Both the position numbers and the translations under genes were made by a program. The notes under the pieces were generated by a model that was not told the origin of the DNA, did no database searches, and was given only the letters and a program-made list of their open reading frames with translations. This document shows positions 24,737 through 33,609 of a stretch of DNA of 64,000 nucleotides, piece after piece (the first letter of the stretch is position 1; the number at the start of each line of letters is the position of its first letter). Where the stretch lies: assembly GCF_019392335.1 (NCBI RefSeq), contig NZ_JAHXRQ010000018.1, forward strand, positions 1 through 64,000, in the 5' to 3' direction. This DNA is from Mameliella sp. CS4. GTDB taxonomy: Bacteria > Pseudomonadota > Alphaproteobacteria > Rhodobacterales > Rhodobacteraceae.

Positions 24737-25543
24737 CTACGGCGCGTTTTCCAGCGTCGTGATGCGGTCCCAGACGGCCTGCACCGTGGCATCCGGCAGC
24801 ACGAGGCCAAGTCTGACGCACAGGGCATGGTGCAGAGCCTCTGCGCTGGTCAGCAGGCGTTTCTCGCCCGCCTCGTTCACCTGTCGATCCATCAGGCCCA
24901 AGGGGGTATCCCCATCGTAGCCCTTGACCATGAGGTGATGCGGAAAGGGCGCCTGCGGCCAGTGCGTGCAGAGAAAGTTCCCGGCTTCGATGTCGCTGTC
25001 ACTGACATGGGCGTCATCGAATCCATACAGCGCAAACTCTTCCCCGGGGTTGCGCAGCAAAAGTACCCGCTCGCCAGTTTCGGGATCGTCACGCAGGATG
25101 TAATGGCCGTTTGTAGCCTCCTGCGGAGTATCCATGCGCAGAGGCAGGGGCTCCAGCGGTGTCGGCCCGCCAAACCCGGCGTCGGCGAGGTAGTCTGTGC
25201 CCTCGATCCGGCAGATCAGCAGCAGATGTGTCCGCGCGCCACCCCGTGCCGCGCCCTTGCGAACCCGAGCCAGGCGCCGTGTCACGTCGAAACCCAGCGC
25301 CTGCAAGGCATCCTGAAACAGCCGGTTCTGTTCAAAGCAATACCCGCCGCGTCCCCGATGCAGGATCTTGTCGGTGACCTGCTCTGACCCCACGCTGGGG
25401 GCGATCCCCAGGAAGGGATCGATGTCCTCGAAGGGGATGCGCCGGATCTGAGCCGATTGCAGGCGGGCCAGACCCTGCGCAGTGACCGGCACGGGGTCGA
25501 TCCCCAACCGGTCCAAGTAAAGATCGAGGTCGAAACCGCTCAC
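24737..25543 (-). CDS. nat: Arylamine N-acetyltransferase
   Basis: A 268-residue cytoplasmic enzyme that transfers acetyl from acetyl-CoA to aromatic amines and hydrazines. The catalytic triad is visible at the family positions: Cys69 in RGGYCFEQN, His106 in GGARTHLLL and Asp121 in LADAGFGGP. The length matches bacterial NATs. It starts 13 bases downstream of the hemF stop and probably shares a transcript with it, though no functional link to haem synthesis is known. Confidence 0.93.
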   Translation of the reverse strand: MSGFDLDLYLDRLGIDPVPVTAQGLARLQSAQIRRIPFEDIDPFLGIAPSVGSEQVTDKILHRGRGGYCFEQNRLFQDALQALGFDVTRRLARVRKGAARGGARTHLLLICRIEGTDYLADAGFGGPTPLEPLPLRMDTPQEATNGHYILRDDPETGERVLLLRNPGEEFALYGFDDAHVSDSDIEAGNFLCTHWPQAPFPHHLMVKGYDGDTPLGLMDRQVNEAGEKRLLTSAEALHHALCVRLGLVLPDATVQAVWDRITTLENAP

Positions 25544-25556
25544 CGCCGTCCCGCGC

Positions 25557-26438
25557 TCAGACCCACTTTGCCAGTGGTGGCAGACTCATCAGCACCGCGT
25601 TGGCATCATGGCCGGTGGCCAGTCCGAATTTGGTGCCCCGGTCGTAGACCAGGTTGTATTCGGCATAGAGACCGCGATGGATCAACTGGGTGTCCTTGTC
25701 ATCCTCGGTGCAATCCTGCACGCGCCGCTTTTCGACCAGCGGCAGGTAGGCGGGCAGGAAGGCGCGGCCGATGTCCTGCGTCAGGGCGAAATCCGCCTCC
25801 CAATCGCCGGTGTTGCGGTCGTCCATGAAGATGCCGCCGACACCCCGCGCGCGGTGGCGGTGGGGGATGTAGAAATACTCGTCCGCCCAGGCCTTCAGCT
25901 CGGGGTAGAGCGTATCGCCATGCGGATCCAGATGCGCCTTCTGCGTGGCGTGGAAATGGGCTGTATCCTCGTCGTATTCGATACAGGGGTTCAGGTCCGA
26001 TCCACCGCCGAACCACCAGGCGCCCGGCGTCCAGAACATCCGGGTATTCATGTGAACCGCGGGACAATGCGGGTTCTGCATGTGGGCGACAAGGGAGATG
26101 CCCGAAGCCCAGAAACGCGGGTCCGTGTCCATGCCCGGCACGCCGCGCGCCGCCATCGCCTTTTGCGCGGCCTCGCCAAGGGTGCCGTAGACGGTCGAAA
26201 CGTTCACGCCGACCTTTTCAAAGACACGACCGCCGCGCATGACGCTCATCAGCCCGCCGCCCGCGTCAGAGCCGTCGTCGGAAGCGCGCTTTGTTTCTGT
26301 CACCTCGAACCGTCCCGGGAGGGCGTCGGAGAAAGGGCCTGTGGCATGGCTGTCCTCCAGCCCTTCGAAAGCGGCAACGATCTTGTCGCGCAACTGGCGG
26401 AACCAGCTGCTGGCGCGGTCCTTTTCGGTGTCCATCAT
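25557..26438 (-). CDS. hemF: Oxygen-dependent coproporphyrinogen III oxidase
   Basis: A 293-residue enzyme that decarboxylates coproporphyrinogen III to protoporphyrinogen IX using O2, in haem and possibly bacteriochlorophyll synthesis. Family blocks are clear: GGLMSVMRGGRVFEKVGVNV, HMNTRMF, WWFGGGSDLNPC, YFYIPHRHRARGVGGIFMDD and EYNLVYDRGTKFGL. GGGAGAG lies six bases before the ATG at 26438. hemC and hemE are elsewhere in this window, so the haem genes are dispersed, as is usual in Rhodobacteraceae. Confidence 0.96.
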   Translation of the reverse strand: MMDTEKDRASSWFRQLRDKIVAAFEGLEDSHATGPFSDALPGRFEVTETKRASDDGSDAGGGLMSVMRGGRVFEKVGVNVSTVYGTLGEAAQKAMAARGVPGMDTDPRFWASGISLVAHMQNPHCPAVHMNTRMFWTPGAWWFGGGSDLNPCIEYDEDTAHFHATQKAHLDPHGDTLYPELKAWADEYFYIPHRHRARGVGGIFMDDRNTGDWEADFALTQDIGRAFLPAYLPLVEKRRVQDCTEDDKDTQLIHRGLYAEYNLVYDRGTKFGLATGHDANAVLMSLPPLAKWV

Positions 26439-26493
26439 GCGGTGCTCTCCCTTTTCAGGGATGTCTAGGTCAGAGGCGCGCGTGCGACAAGCG

Positions 26494-27294
26494 TCAGTGC
26501 GCGGGGGCAGCCACCGGGTCCAGCAGGGTGCGTCCGCCGTCGACCGTCATGATCTGGCCGGTGACAAAGCCCGCGCCCTCGCAGGACAGGAACTGGACCG
26601 ACTCCGCCAGCTCTCGCGGGGCGGCGATGCGGCCAAGCGGCGTGTGGTCCTCGATGTCAGAGCGATAGCTCTTGTGCTCGCGCAGGGTGTCCTTGAGGCT
26701 GGAGGACATGACAGAGCCAAAGGCCACGGCATTCACGCGGATACGGTGCGGTGCCAGCGCCACCGCCATGGACCGGGTCATCTGGTCCAGCGCGGCGCAG
26801 GACACGGAATAGCCCAACAGTTCGGGATGGGTGCGGCGCGCGGCGATGGACGAGAGGTTGACGATAGCGCCCACCTGTCCTTCTTCCTGTCCCGCCGCCT
26901 GCTTTATCATGCGCCGGGCGACCAGCTGGGTCATGCGGTAGGCCGTGGTCAGGTTCTGCGACAGCAGCGTTTCCATCGTGTCATCCTCCAGGTCCAGCGG
27001 ATCGGAGGTCAGCAACTGGCGTGAGCCGTTGATCAGGATATCCACCCGGTCAAAGGCGTCCAGCGTGGCAGAGAGCAGATTCGCCATCGTCAGGCGCTCG
27101 CGCAGGTCGCCCGCGAAATAGCGGATCGCGCTGTCGTCGTCGGATCCCTTGCATTCCTTGGCCAGCTGCGGCTCGTCCATGTCGGCGAGCATGACGTTGG
27201 CGCCCTTGTTGGCAAAATGCCGTGCGATGGCCAGGCCCACGCCATTGGCGGCGCCGGTCACGATCGCGGTCTTGCCTTCGATGGAGAAACTCAT
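26494..27294 (-). CDS. SDR-family protein lacking the catalytic lysine
   Basis: A 266-residue Rossmann-fold protein of the short-chain dehydrogenase/reductase family. The cofactor motif TGAANGVG (13-20) is intact, with Asp38 suggesting NAD(H). Active-site Asn114, Ser148/Ser149 and Tyr162 are present, but the YxxxK motif reads YSVSC, so the expected Lys166 is Cys. The usual NNAG motif is also changed, to INGS. The C-terminal MTVDGGRTL is typical. Loss of the lysine should greatly weaken ordinary dehydrogenase activity, so it may be a binding protein or use unusual chemistry. The substrate is unknown. Confidence 0.86.
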   Translation of the reverse strand: MSFSIEGKTAIVTGAANGVGLAIARHFANKGANVMLADMDEPQLAKECKGSDDDSAIRYFAGDLRERLTMANLLSATLDAFDRVDILINGSRQLLTSDPLDLEDDTMETLLSQNLTTAYRMTQLVARRMIKQAAGQEEGQVGAIVNLSSIAARRTHPELLGYSVSCAALDQMTRSMAVALAPHRIRVNAVAFGSVMSSSLKDTLREHKSYRSDIEDHTPLGRIAAPRELAESVQFLSCEGAGFVTGQIMTVDGGRTLLDPVAAPAH

Positions 27295-27333
27295 GGGGGC
27301 CTCGTGAGGATTGTCCGGTCAAGCTAGCCGGGT

Positions 27334-28323
27334 TCAGCGCCGATGACGAGAGGGGCGGGCGGCCTGAAGGATCTTGAACCGATTGTCGCCGCCAATTTCC
27401 GTGGTCTCACGGAAGGTCTCGGCCAATGTGGCCTCGTAGGGTAGGTGGCGGTTGGCCACCAGCCAGAGCCGTCCGTGCGGGGCAAGGATGCGTGCGGCGG
27501 AGGTGATGAAGGCGCGGCCGATGTCCGGGTCCGCCTTGCGGCCCTGGTGAAAGGGCGGGTTCATGATGACGCCGTCCAGCGCGCTGGGGGGCGTCCAGTC
27601 CGTTGCATCGGCCCAGTGGAATTGCGCACGCGGATCGGTGACGTTTTCGCGCGCGCAGTCGAGGGCGGTCTTCTCGGCCTCGACCAGATGCAGCTCCGTG
27701 ATGGCTTCATGGGTCAGGATCTGGCGCGAGAGCCAGCCCCAGCCGGCGCCAAGATCGGCAAAGCGTCCCTTGAGCGTCGCGGGCAGGGCCTTTGCCAATG
27801 CCTCGCTGGCGGGATCGGGACCATCGGCGGAAAAGACGCCCGGCGCGGTCAGGTCGCCCGAGGGCAGGCGGGCCGGGTCGTGCCGCCAGTCAGAAAGATC
27901 GGCGCCGCCCTCGAGCCAGAGGCATTTGCCATGCGCCTTGGACACCTGGCCTTGCAGCGTCACGCGGCCGCGCAGGGCCTTGGCCACAGCCTCGATCCCG
28001 TCGGTCTTGGCGCCGTTCACCACCACCAGCCCGCCGGGCGCCAGCGCGCTGGCCCGGGCGATCCGGTCCTCGGCCAGGTCGCGGGCGCGGGGCAGGGTGA
28101 CAACGACTGCGGCATAAGGGCCGTCAGCCGTGGTCCGGACGGTGATGCCCCGCTGCTGCCAGGCGGCGTGATCGGGAAAGAAGGTCTGGATGACCTCGAC
28201 GCGGGCCGGGTCCAGCCCGTCGAGTGCGGTATCGCCCGGTGCACCGACAAGGGCGATGCGCCCGTCGTCAGGCAGGGAAAGGCCGCCGGAGGCGAGGGCG
28301 AAGGAGAGGCGATCGGTGGACAT
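27334..28323 (-). CDS. RsmC-like class I SAM-dependent methyltransferase
   Basis: A 329-residue methyltransferase of the RsmC/RlmG type, with a degenerate N-terminal methyltransferase-like domain (1 to about 155) and an active C-terminal one. The SAM site is FADLGAGWGWLSRQIL, the acidic residue is in LHLVEAEKTALDCAREN, and the N2-guanine motif NPPF appears in GVIMNPPFHQGRKAD. RsmC methylates G1207 of 16S rRNA, and that substrate is plausible but not certain here. It converges on no gene and lies head-to-tail between clpS and the SDR gene. Confidence 0.85.
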   Translation of the reverse strand: MSTDRLSFALASGGLSLPDDGRIALVGAPGDTALDGLDPARVEVIQTFFPDHAAWQQRGITVRTTADGPYAAVVVTLPRARDLAEDRIARASALAPGGLVVVNGAKTDGIEAVAKALRGRVTLQGQVSKAHGKCLWLEGGADLSDWRHDPARLPSGDLTAPGVFSADGPDPASEALAKALPATLKGRFADLGAGWGWLSRQILTHEAITELHLVEAEKTALDCARENVTDPRAQFHWADATDWTPPSALDGVIMNPPFHQGRKADPDIGRAFITSAARILAPHGRLWLVANRHLPYEATLAETFRETTEIGGDNRFKILQAARPSRHRR

Positions 28324-28344
28324 GGGACGGACGGGCGCGGGCGC

Positions 28345-28701
28345 CTATTCCTTCTCCATGGTGCACTGCAGGGGATGCTGGTGGCGACGGGCAAAGTCCA
28401 TCACCTGTCCCACCTTGGTTTCCGCGATCTCGTGGCTGAAGACGCCGACCACGGCGACACCTTTCTTGTGGACGGTCAACATGACCTCGAAAGCCTGCGC
28501 ATGCGTCATGCCGAAGAACCGCTCCAGCACATGCACGACGAATTCCATCGGCGTGTAGTCATCATTCAGGAGCAGCACCTTGTAGAGAGGAGGGCGCTTG
28601 GTCCTGGGCTTGGTCTTCACGGCGATATCGGCGTCACCCTCGCCGTCATCGGGCGGGGTGCCGGTCATCATGAACGTCCGTGTGAAGTGGGCGTCTGTCA
28701 T
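28345..28701 (-). CDS. clpS: ATP-dependent Clp protease adaptor ClpS
   Basis: A 118-residue adaptor that delivers N-end-rule substrates to ClpAP. The core (about 38-118) has YKVLLLNDDYTPMEFVVHVL, which holds the N-degron pocket, and THAQAFEVMLTVHKKGVAVV. The N-terminal tail is longer than the E. coli one and acidic. The start is uncertain: ATG 28701 is used, but ATG 28671 (MMTGTPPDDGEG) would also fit and neither has a strong ribosome site. clpA is not in the window. Confidence 0.94.
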   Translation of the reverse strand: MTDAHFTRTFMMTGTPPDDGEGDADIAVKTKPRTKRPPLYKVLLLNDDYTPMEFVVHVLERFFGMTHAQAFEVMLTVHKKGVAVVGVFSHEIAETKVGQVMDFARRHQHPLQCTMEKE

Positions 28702-28794
28702 CAGGGCAATCGCGCTTTGGGTTTCCGTCTACGGCCCCTGTATATAGGGTAGGGGACGTTGGCGAAAAGGGGGCCGTTCGCGGCTGCATACAGG

Positions 28795-29493
28795 ATGCCG
28801 AAAAAACTGCAAACAATCGGTTTCGATGCGGACGATACCCTGTGGCACAACGAACGCTTTTTCGTGCTGACTCAGGAACGATTCGCCGACCTGCTGCGCG
28901 ACTACGCAGAAAAGGATCACCTGGCCGAACGTCTGGTCGCGGCAGAGCGGCGCAACATCGGGCACTACGGATTCGGGGTGAAGGGCTTTGTCCTCTCGAT
29001 GATCGAAACCGCCATCGAGGTGACGGAGGGGCGGGTGCCGGCCTCTGTCATCTCGGACCTGATGGCGGCGGGGCGTGACATGCTGGCCCACCCGATCGAG
29101 CTCTTGCCCCACGCGCAGGACGCGGTCGAAGCGGTGGCCGATACGCATCGCGTGGTTCTGATCACCAAGGGCGATCTGCTGCACCAGGAACGCAAGCTGG
29201 CACAGTCGGGGCTGGGAGACCTCTTTGACGGGGTCGAGATCGTGTCGGACAAGCAGCCCGACACTTATGCGCGCATCTTCGGTGCGCTGCCGGGCGGTAC
29301 CGGGGCGGCCATGATGGTGGGCAACTCGATGAAATCGGACGTCGTCCCCGCCATCGAGGCCGGGGCCTGGGGCGTGCATGTGCCGCATGACCTGGCCTGG
29401 GCGCTGGAACATGCCGAGCCGCCCGAGGCGCCGCGATTCCGCACCCTGACCGATCTGGGCGACCTGCCCGACCTTGTCGAAGAGATCGGCTGA
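28795..29493 (+). CDS. HAD-superfamily hydrolase
   Basis: A 232-residue haloacid dehalogenase-like phosphatase. Motif I is GFDADDTLW with the nucleophile and acid Asp pair, motif II is VLITKGD, a basic residue follows in DKQPDTYARI, and motif IV is VGNSMKSDVVPA. The cap is helical, as in C1-type members. The substrate is unknown. ATG at 28795 gives MPKKLQTIGFDADD; a TTG at 28759 would extend it by 12 residues and is less likely. Confidence 0.87.
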   Translation: MPKKLQTIGFDADDTLWHNERFFVLTQERFADLLRDYAEKDHLAERLVAAERRNIGHYGFGVKGFVLSMIETAIEVTEGRVPASVISDLMAAGRDMLAHPIELLPHAQDAVEAVADTHRVVLITKGDLLHQERKLAQSGLGDLFDGVEIVSDKQPDTYARIFGALPGGTGAAMMVGNSMKSDVVPAIEAGAWGVHVPHDLAWALEHAEPPEAPRFRTLTDLGDLPDLVEEIG

Positions 29494-29646
29494 AAGCGCG
29501 GCGCGCCGAGTCGCCACAATTCGGCCATATTTCGCCACAATCCCGCCCCAATGGACGGTCTAGGGGCTGAATGCGTATTGACCCGCTACATCTAGCGTCT
29601 TCACAATGATAAAAACCTATGAATATCAGGGCATTGCCCGCTTCTC

Positions 29647-29676
29647 TTGAAGTGCGTTTCGTGTTAGCATTGTATT
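29647..29676 (+). promoter_or_regulatory. Candidate sigma-70-type promoter for the carboxypeptidase gene
   Basis: TTGAAG (29647-29652), an 18-base spacer and TGTATT (29671-29676) lie in an A+T-rich patch 88 bases before the GTG start of the next gene. It is read by eye against the consensus only. Confidence 0.45.
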
Positions 29677-29763
29677 AACCACGGCCGCGCAAAATGCGGT
29701 CGGGGCAAAAGCAAAAAACCCCAACCGAAAAATCGGGGGGACGAGGCAGAAAGGCAGTGTATC

Positions 29764-31287
29764 GTGACGGGACGTCGCAGGCAGTCAGGCCATTGGGGCC
29801 TGTATTTCTTCATGTTCGTGTGGCTCATAATTCTGTTGCCGCTCAGCGTAGCGGCTGCACCCTATGCAGCCTTGGTGATAGACGCACGCAACGGCAAGGT
29901 TTTGCATGCGCAGAACGCCGATACCCGCCTGCATCCCGCCTCTCTGACCAAGATGATGACGCTCTATATCGCCTTCGAGGCGGTGCAGAACGGCGAACTG
30001 ACGATGGACACGCTGATCACCGTGTCGCGCAAGGCCGCCGCCGAAGAGCCGTCGAAGCTGGGCCTGCGGCCCGGTCAGCAGATCAAGCTGCGGTATCTGG
30101 TGCGCGCAGCGGCGGTGAAATCCGCCAATGACGCCGCCACCGCCATCGCCGAGGCGATCGAGGGATCGGAGGCCGCCTTTGCCCGCCGTATGAACCGCAC
30201 GGCCAAGGCGATGGGCATGACACGCACCACGTTCAAGAACGCGCACGGCCTGACCGAAAGCGGGCACCTGTCGACGGCGCGTGACATGACGATCCTGGGC
30301 CAGCATGTGATCTACGATTACCCGCAGTATTATAACCTGTTCTCGCGCAAGACCGCAGATGCCGGCGTGCGCAAGGTCCGCCACACCAACTCGCGGCTGC
30401 TGAGTTCCTATCGGGGCGCAGACGGGATCAAGACGGGGTACACCCGGGCCGCTGGATTTAACCTCGTGGCTTCGGCGGAACGCGGCAGCGAACGGGTGAT
30501 CGCCACCGTCTTTGGTGGCCGGTCGACCGCCTCGCGCAATGCGCGGGTGGCCGAGCTGCTGGACCTTGGGTTCAAGAAATCCCCGACCTGGGCAAAATTG
30601 CACAAGCCGGACCGTCCGCCCTACCTGGGCAAAGGGGCCGGAGCGGGCGGTATCGTGGTCGCAAACACGTCCGATCCCGCGCCGGGGACACGGGCCAAGT
30701 CGATCCGCGTCGCTTCTGCCGCCGTCACTCGTAGCCTTCGGCCAAAGGCACGGCCCGGCAGCACGGTGGACCCAAACCTGGTGGCGCCACTGGTGGCCTC
30801 GGTCGGCAAGGATATCGAACGCGAATTGCAGGAGATCGTGCTGGCCTCTGACACCGCGCCGGATCCCGCGCCTGACGATCCGGGTGTGGTTGTCGTGGCC
30901 GATGTCGCCGATGTCTCGGCCCCGGCGGAATCGAAGAAACCGGTGCAGCGGCCCAAGTCGGTTGCGGCGGCCGCCGCCACGCTGAGCTTCAAGGACACGC
31001 CGACACCGGCGCGCAAGGCCGAGGTCGTCACCCGCCTGTCGACCTCCGGCGGGCGGCACTGGGGCATCAACGTAGGTCGTTTCCCGAACGAATACCTGGC
31101 GCAGAAGATGCTGTTGAAGACCGGGCTCACGGAAACCGCAACGCTGGACGATGCGCTGCGCAAGGTGGTGCGTGGCAAGACCGGCTTCGACGCGATGTTC
31201 ATGGGGATGACGCGGGACGGGGCCGAACTGGCCTGCCGCAGGCTTCAGGCGCGGCAGATGACCTGCTTTATGGTGGGACCAAGCTGA
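29764..31287 (+). CDS. D-alanyl-D-alanine carboxypeptidase with C-terminal SPOR-like domain
   Basis: A 507-residue periplasmic penicillin-binding protein of the PBP5/6 (peptidase S11) type that trims terminal D-alanine from peptidoglycan stem peptides. A signal or anchor helix lies at about 12-32. The catalytic motifs are S60-L-T-K63, S120-A-N122 and K223-T-G. A long Ala/Pro-rich linker (about 290-425) leads to a C-terminal region (about 430-507) with WGINVGRFPNEYLAQKML that resembles a SPOR domain, which would target it to septal peptidoglycan. The start is GTG. A strong bidirectional terminator follows. Confidence 0.92.
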   Translation: MTGRRRQSGHWGLYFFMFVWLIILLPLSVAAAPYAALVIDARNGKVLHAQNADTRLHPASLTKMMTLYIAFEAVQNGELTMDTLITVSRKAAAEEPSKLGLRPGQQIKLRYLVRAAAVKSANDAATAIAEAIEGSEAAFARRMNRTAKAMGMTRTTFKNAHGLTESGHLSTARDMTILGQHVIYDYPQYYNLFSRKTADAGVRKVRHTNSRLLSSYRGADGIKTGYTRAAGFNLVASAERGSERVIATVFGGRSTASRNARVAELLDLGFKKSPTWAKLHKPDRPPYLGKGAGAGGIVVANTSDPAPGTRAKSIRVASAAVTRSLRPKARPGSTVDPNLVAPLVASVGKDIERELQEIVLASDTAPDPAPDDPGVVVVADVADVSAPAESKKPVQRPKSVAAAAATLSFKDTPTPARKAEVVTRLSTSGGRHWGINVGRFPNEYLAQKMLLKTGLTETATLDDALRKVVRGKTGFDAMFMGMTRDGAELACRRLQARQMTCFMVGPS

Positions 31288-31313
31288 GCCTCCGGGGCGT
31301 CACCCGAACCGGA

Positions 31314-31357
31314 AAAAGAAAGGCGGCTGTACCGGAAGGTGCAGCCGCCTTTCTTTT
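31314..31357. terminator. Bidirectional intrinsic terminator
   Basis: AAAAGAAAGGCGGCTG and its exact complement form a 16-bp stem around a 12-base loop. The stem has an A-run at one end and a T-run at the other, so it should work for both converging genes (carboxypeptidase and alpha/beta hydrolase). Confidence 0.9.
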
Positions 31358-31372
31358 GTCATGTCTGCCGGA

Positions 31373-33115
31373 TCAGCGAACCGCGTCGAGGATCTGGTCA
31401 AGCACGCTCATCACCCGTTCAACGCGGCTTTCCTCGGACAGGAGATCGGCGACGAGGGTGCGCAGCTCGTTGCTGGTGCGCAGGTGCCGCGACTGGGCGT
31501 AAGAGATCACGCCGATCAGGTCGTTCGAGGGACAGACCCCTTCTCTGTACTCCCAGACGGTGCCATCGCGCGCGGGGCGCGCCTGCAGCCCGCAGCGGCG
31601 TTCCGGCGGCACGTCGCGCCAGAACAGAGTCATGATGTCGACCAGTGCCGAGCTGTCGTTCGAAAAATAGTTGTGCGCCAGCATGTCGTCGCCCAGCGAG
31701 GTCATGTCGATGCTGTCAAAGGCCGGATGCGCGAGGATCACGTCCCCGCCCAGCCCCGCGCGCGGGGCGGAGCCGTGCAGCTTGCCCGAGGACACCAGCG
31801 CCCAGTCCGTGGACGAGGCATAAAGCGTCATGCGCTGCGCCAGCGGCGCAAAGGTGCCCGCCATCGCGCCGAACAGTTCGGCATCCACGTCGGGCGCGGC
31901 AAACATCACCTGGTCGAGGATCGGCTGATCACCGGGACGCGCATCGCGGCGCAGGGCCATGATCTCCAGCGCATCGGTCAGGGCGCGGTTGCCCATCGAA
32001 TGCGCGACCACGTTGATCGAGCGAGCGCCGGAGCGCAGCACGAGGTCCTCGAGGAACCGCGCCAGGCGTCGACCCGACAGGCGCACAACGGCGGCATCGG
32101 CGTTGTAGCCGATGGTCGTGTCGCGCGACGGCCAGGAGAAGAGCACCGGAACGGTGCCGTCGCCCATGTCATGCACCATCTGGGCGGTGCGCTGGGCGGC
32201 ATATTCGAAACTGGTGTTGTAGCCGTGGATAAAGACCAGAAGGTCGCGCTGGCCGTCTTCCTGAAATTCGTCCTGCAGACGTCCGTAAAAGCTGTCGGGA
32301 TCGACTGGCTCGACCGATTTCAGCAGGATGTGCTTGGACGGGTTTGCGCGGAATTCCAGCCGCCAGATCGAGGGTTTCTCGACCTGTCCGGCGACGTGGA
32401 TACTGGGGATCGTGACCGTGGCGATGCCAAGTTCCAGTCGGTCGCCGCGTTCACCACCGTAAAAGCGGGCGGGATGCGAATCGCCGCTGCGGGCGCGGTC
32501 GGTGGCATAGTAGACATCGACCGCGTGGAACCCGTCGTCGTCGCCGGCAAAAGATGTCTCGAGCGACGGCGAGGCCAGCGCTTCGAATGCGGCGCGGGCC
32601 CGGTCGGCGGCGGCGTCATCTCCCATCAGTTCGGCCAGGCGGATGAGTTCGGCATAAAGGTCGCGCAGCACCGCATCGCCGCGGCCGGTTTCTTCCTCGG
32701 CGGTAATCGCGGCTTCGATCATTGTGCGGGCCGAGCCGATGGCGCCCTGCGACTCATAAATGTCGGCGGCCTTGAGGAAGGCGGGCACCGGGTCCTCGCC
32801 CAGTTCGGTCCGGGCAAAGGCACGGGTGCGGGCCAGATCGGCCCAGGCATCGGCGGCCTGAACATAGCCCAGCCCGTCCAGCAGGTCGGCCCGAAGCTGC
32901 ATCAGGTCGACCAGGATACGCATCTTGGGCGGCGTGCCCAGGACAAGCGGATCTCTCAGCGCGATATCGACCTGTTGCAGGGCCTGGAACGGATCGGTTC
33001 CGGCCAGCGCGTCCAGTGCGATCACCCGGCTGATGTCCTGCGCCCGGCCCGGCGCCGGGACGGCTGTCAGGCTTGCAAGAAAAGCCAGGAATACGAAACG
33101 GGTAAGCTGTGTCAT
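31373..33115 (-). CDS. Secreted alpha/beta hydrolase (DUF900-type)
   Basis: A 580-residue exported protein. The signal peptide (about 1-26) ends APGRAQD. The N-terminal half is helical with a repeat-like character (YVQAADAWADLARTRAFAR), possibly TPR-like. The C-terminal half is the DUF900 alpha/beta hydrolase: DLLVFIHGYNTSFEYAAQRT, VPVLFSWPSRDTTIGYNAD and the nucleophile elbow AHSMGNRALTDAL. A lipase or esterase activity is expected but the substrate is unknown. The frame stays open to 33220, but ATG 33115 is preceded by GAGGGGACG and begins the signal peptide. Confidence 0.87.
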   Translation of the reverse strand: MTQLTRFVFLAFLASLTAVPAPGRAQDISRVIALDALAGTDPFQALQQVDIALRDPLVLGTPPKMRILVDLMQLRADLLDGLGYVQAADAWADLARTRAFARTELGEDPVPAFLKAADIYESQGAIGSARTMIEAAITAEEETGRGDAVLRDLYAELIRLAELMGDDAAADRARAAFEALASPSLETSFAGDDDGFHAVDVYYATDRARSGDSHPARFYGGERGDRLELGIATVTIPSIHVAGQVEKPSIWRLEFRANPSKHILLKSVEPVDPDSFYGRLQDEFQEDGQRDLLVFIHGYNTSFEYAAQRTAQMVHDMGDGTVPVLFSWPSRDTTIGYNADAAVVRLSGRRLARFLEDLVLRSGARSINVVAHSMGNRALTDALEIMALRRDARPGDQPILDQVMFAAPDVDAELFGAMAGTFAPLAQRMTLYASSTDWALVSSGKLHGSAPRAGLGGDVILAHPAFDSIDMTSLGDDMLAHNYFSNDSSALVDIMTLFWRDVPPERRCGLQARPARDGTVWEYREGVCPSNDLIGVISYAQSRHLRTSNELRTLVADLLSEESRVERVMSVLDQILDAVR

Positions 33116-33226
33116 CGTCCCCTCACGGGCATAGAGAGTCCATCTTGCGATGATTATGATGGCTTGGGGGGCGTGAACAAGGTGGGGAATACCCGCGCTT
33201 GTCCAAGGCAAGCATGACACCGCGCC

Positions 33227-33262
33227 AAAAAGAAAAACCCCCGCGAGCGGGCCGCAGGGGTT
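33227..33262 (-). terminator. Intrinsic terminator of rpsU
   Basis: On the minus strand AACCCC-T-GCG pairs with CGC-G-GGGGTT and is followed by TTTCTTTTT. It lies 26 bases after the rpsU stop codon. Confidence 0.85.
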
Positions 33263-33287
33263 CGTGTCTCAAATTGCGTTCGGTCGC

Positions 33288-33494
33288 TTACAGCAGCCCT
33301 TCGCGCTGGGCCTTTTTGCGCGCCAGCTTGCGGGCGCGGCGAATCGCCTCGGCCTTTTCACGGGCTTTCTTCTCGGAGGGTTTCTCGAAATGCTGCCGAA
33401 GCTTCATTTCGCGGAAAACGCCTTCGCGCTGCAGCTTTTTCTTCAGGGCGCGGAGCGCCTGATCGACATTGTTGTCGCGAACACTGACCTGCAT
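33288..33494 (-). CDS. rpsU: 30S ribosomal protein S21
   Basis: A 68-residue, highly basic ribosomal protein of the small subunit, needed for efficient initiation. The sequence is standard for alphaproteobacteria: MQVSVRDNNVDQALRALKKK, then a long Lys/Arg-rich helix ending KKAQREGLL. It is a single-gene unit with its own terminator and is divergent from the COQ9 gene. Confidence 0.97.
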   Translation of the reverse strand: MQVSVRDNNVDQALRALKKKLQREGVFREMKLRQHFEKPSEKKAREKAEAIRRARKLARKKAQREGLL

Positions 33495-33609
33495 GTGGTT
33501 GTCACCACCTTTCTAGATTTGAGTTGCAAGGAGAATTGCAGGAGGTGGCCGTATAGCAACCACTGGCCTAGTTGTCTAGAGTGATGCCGCAACGAGAGGA
33601 ACCCGTTCC

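Noticed and set aside
31361..33217. 618-codon plus-strand frame opposite the alpha/beta hydrolase
   Set aside because: The minus strand has a signal peptide, a nucleophile elbow and a ribosome site; the plus frame has none of these.
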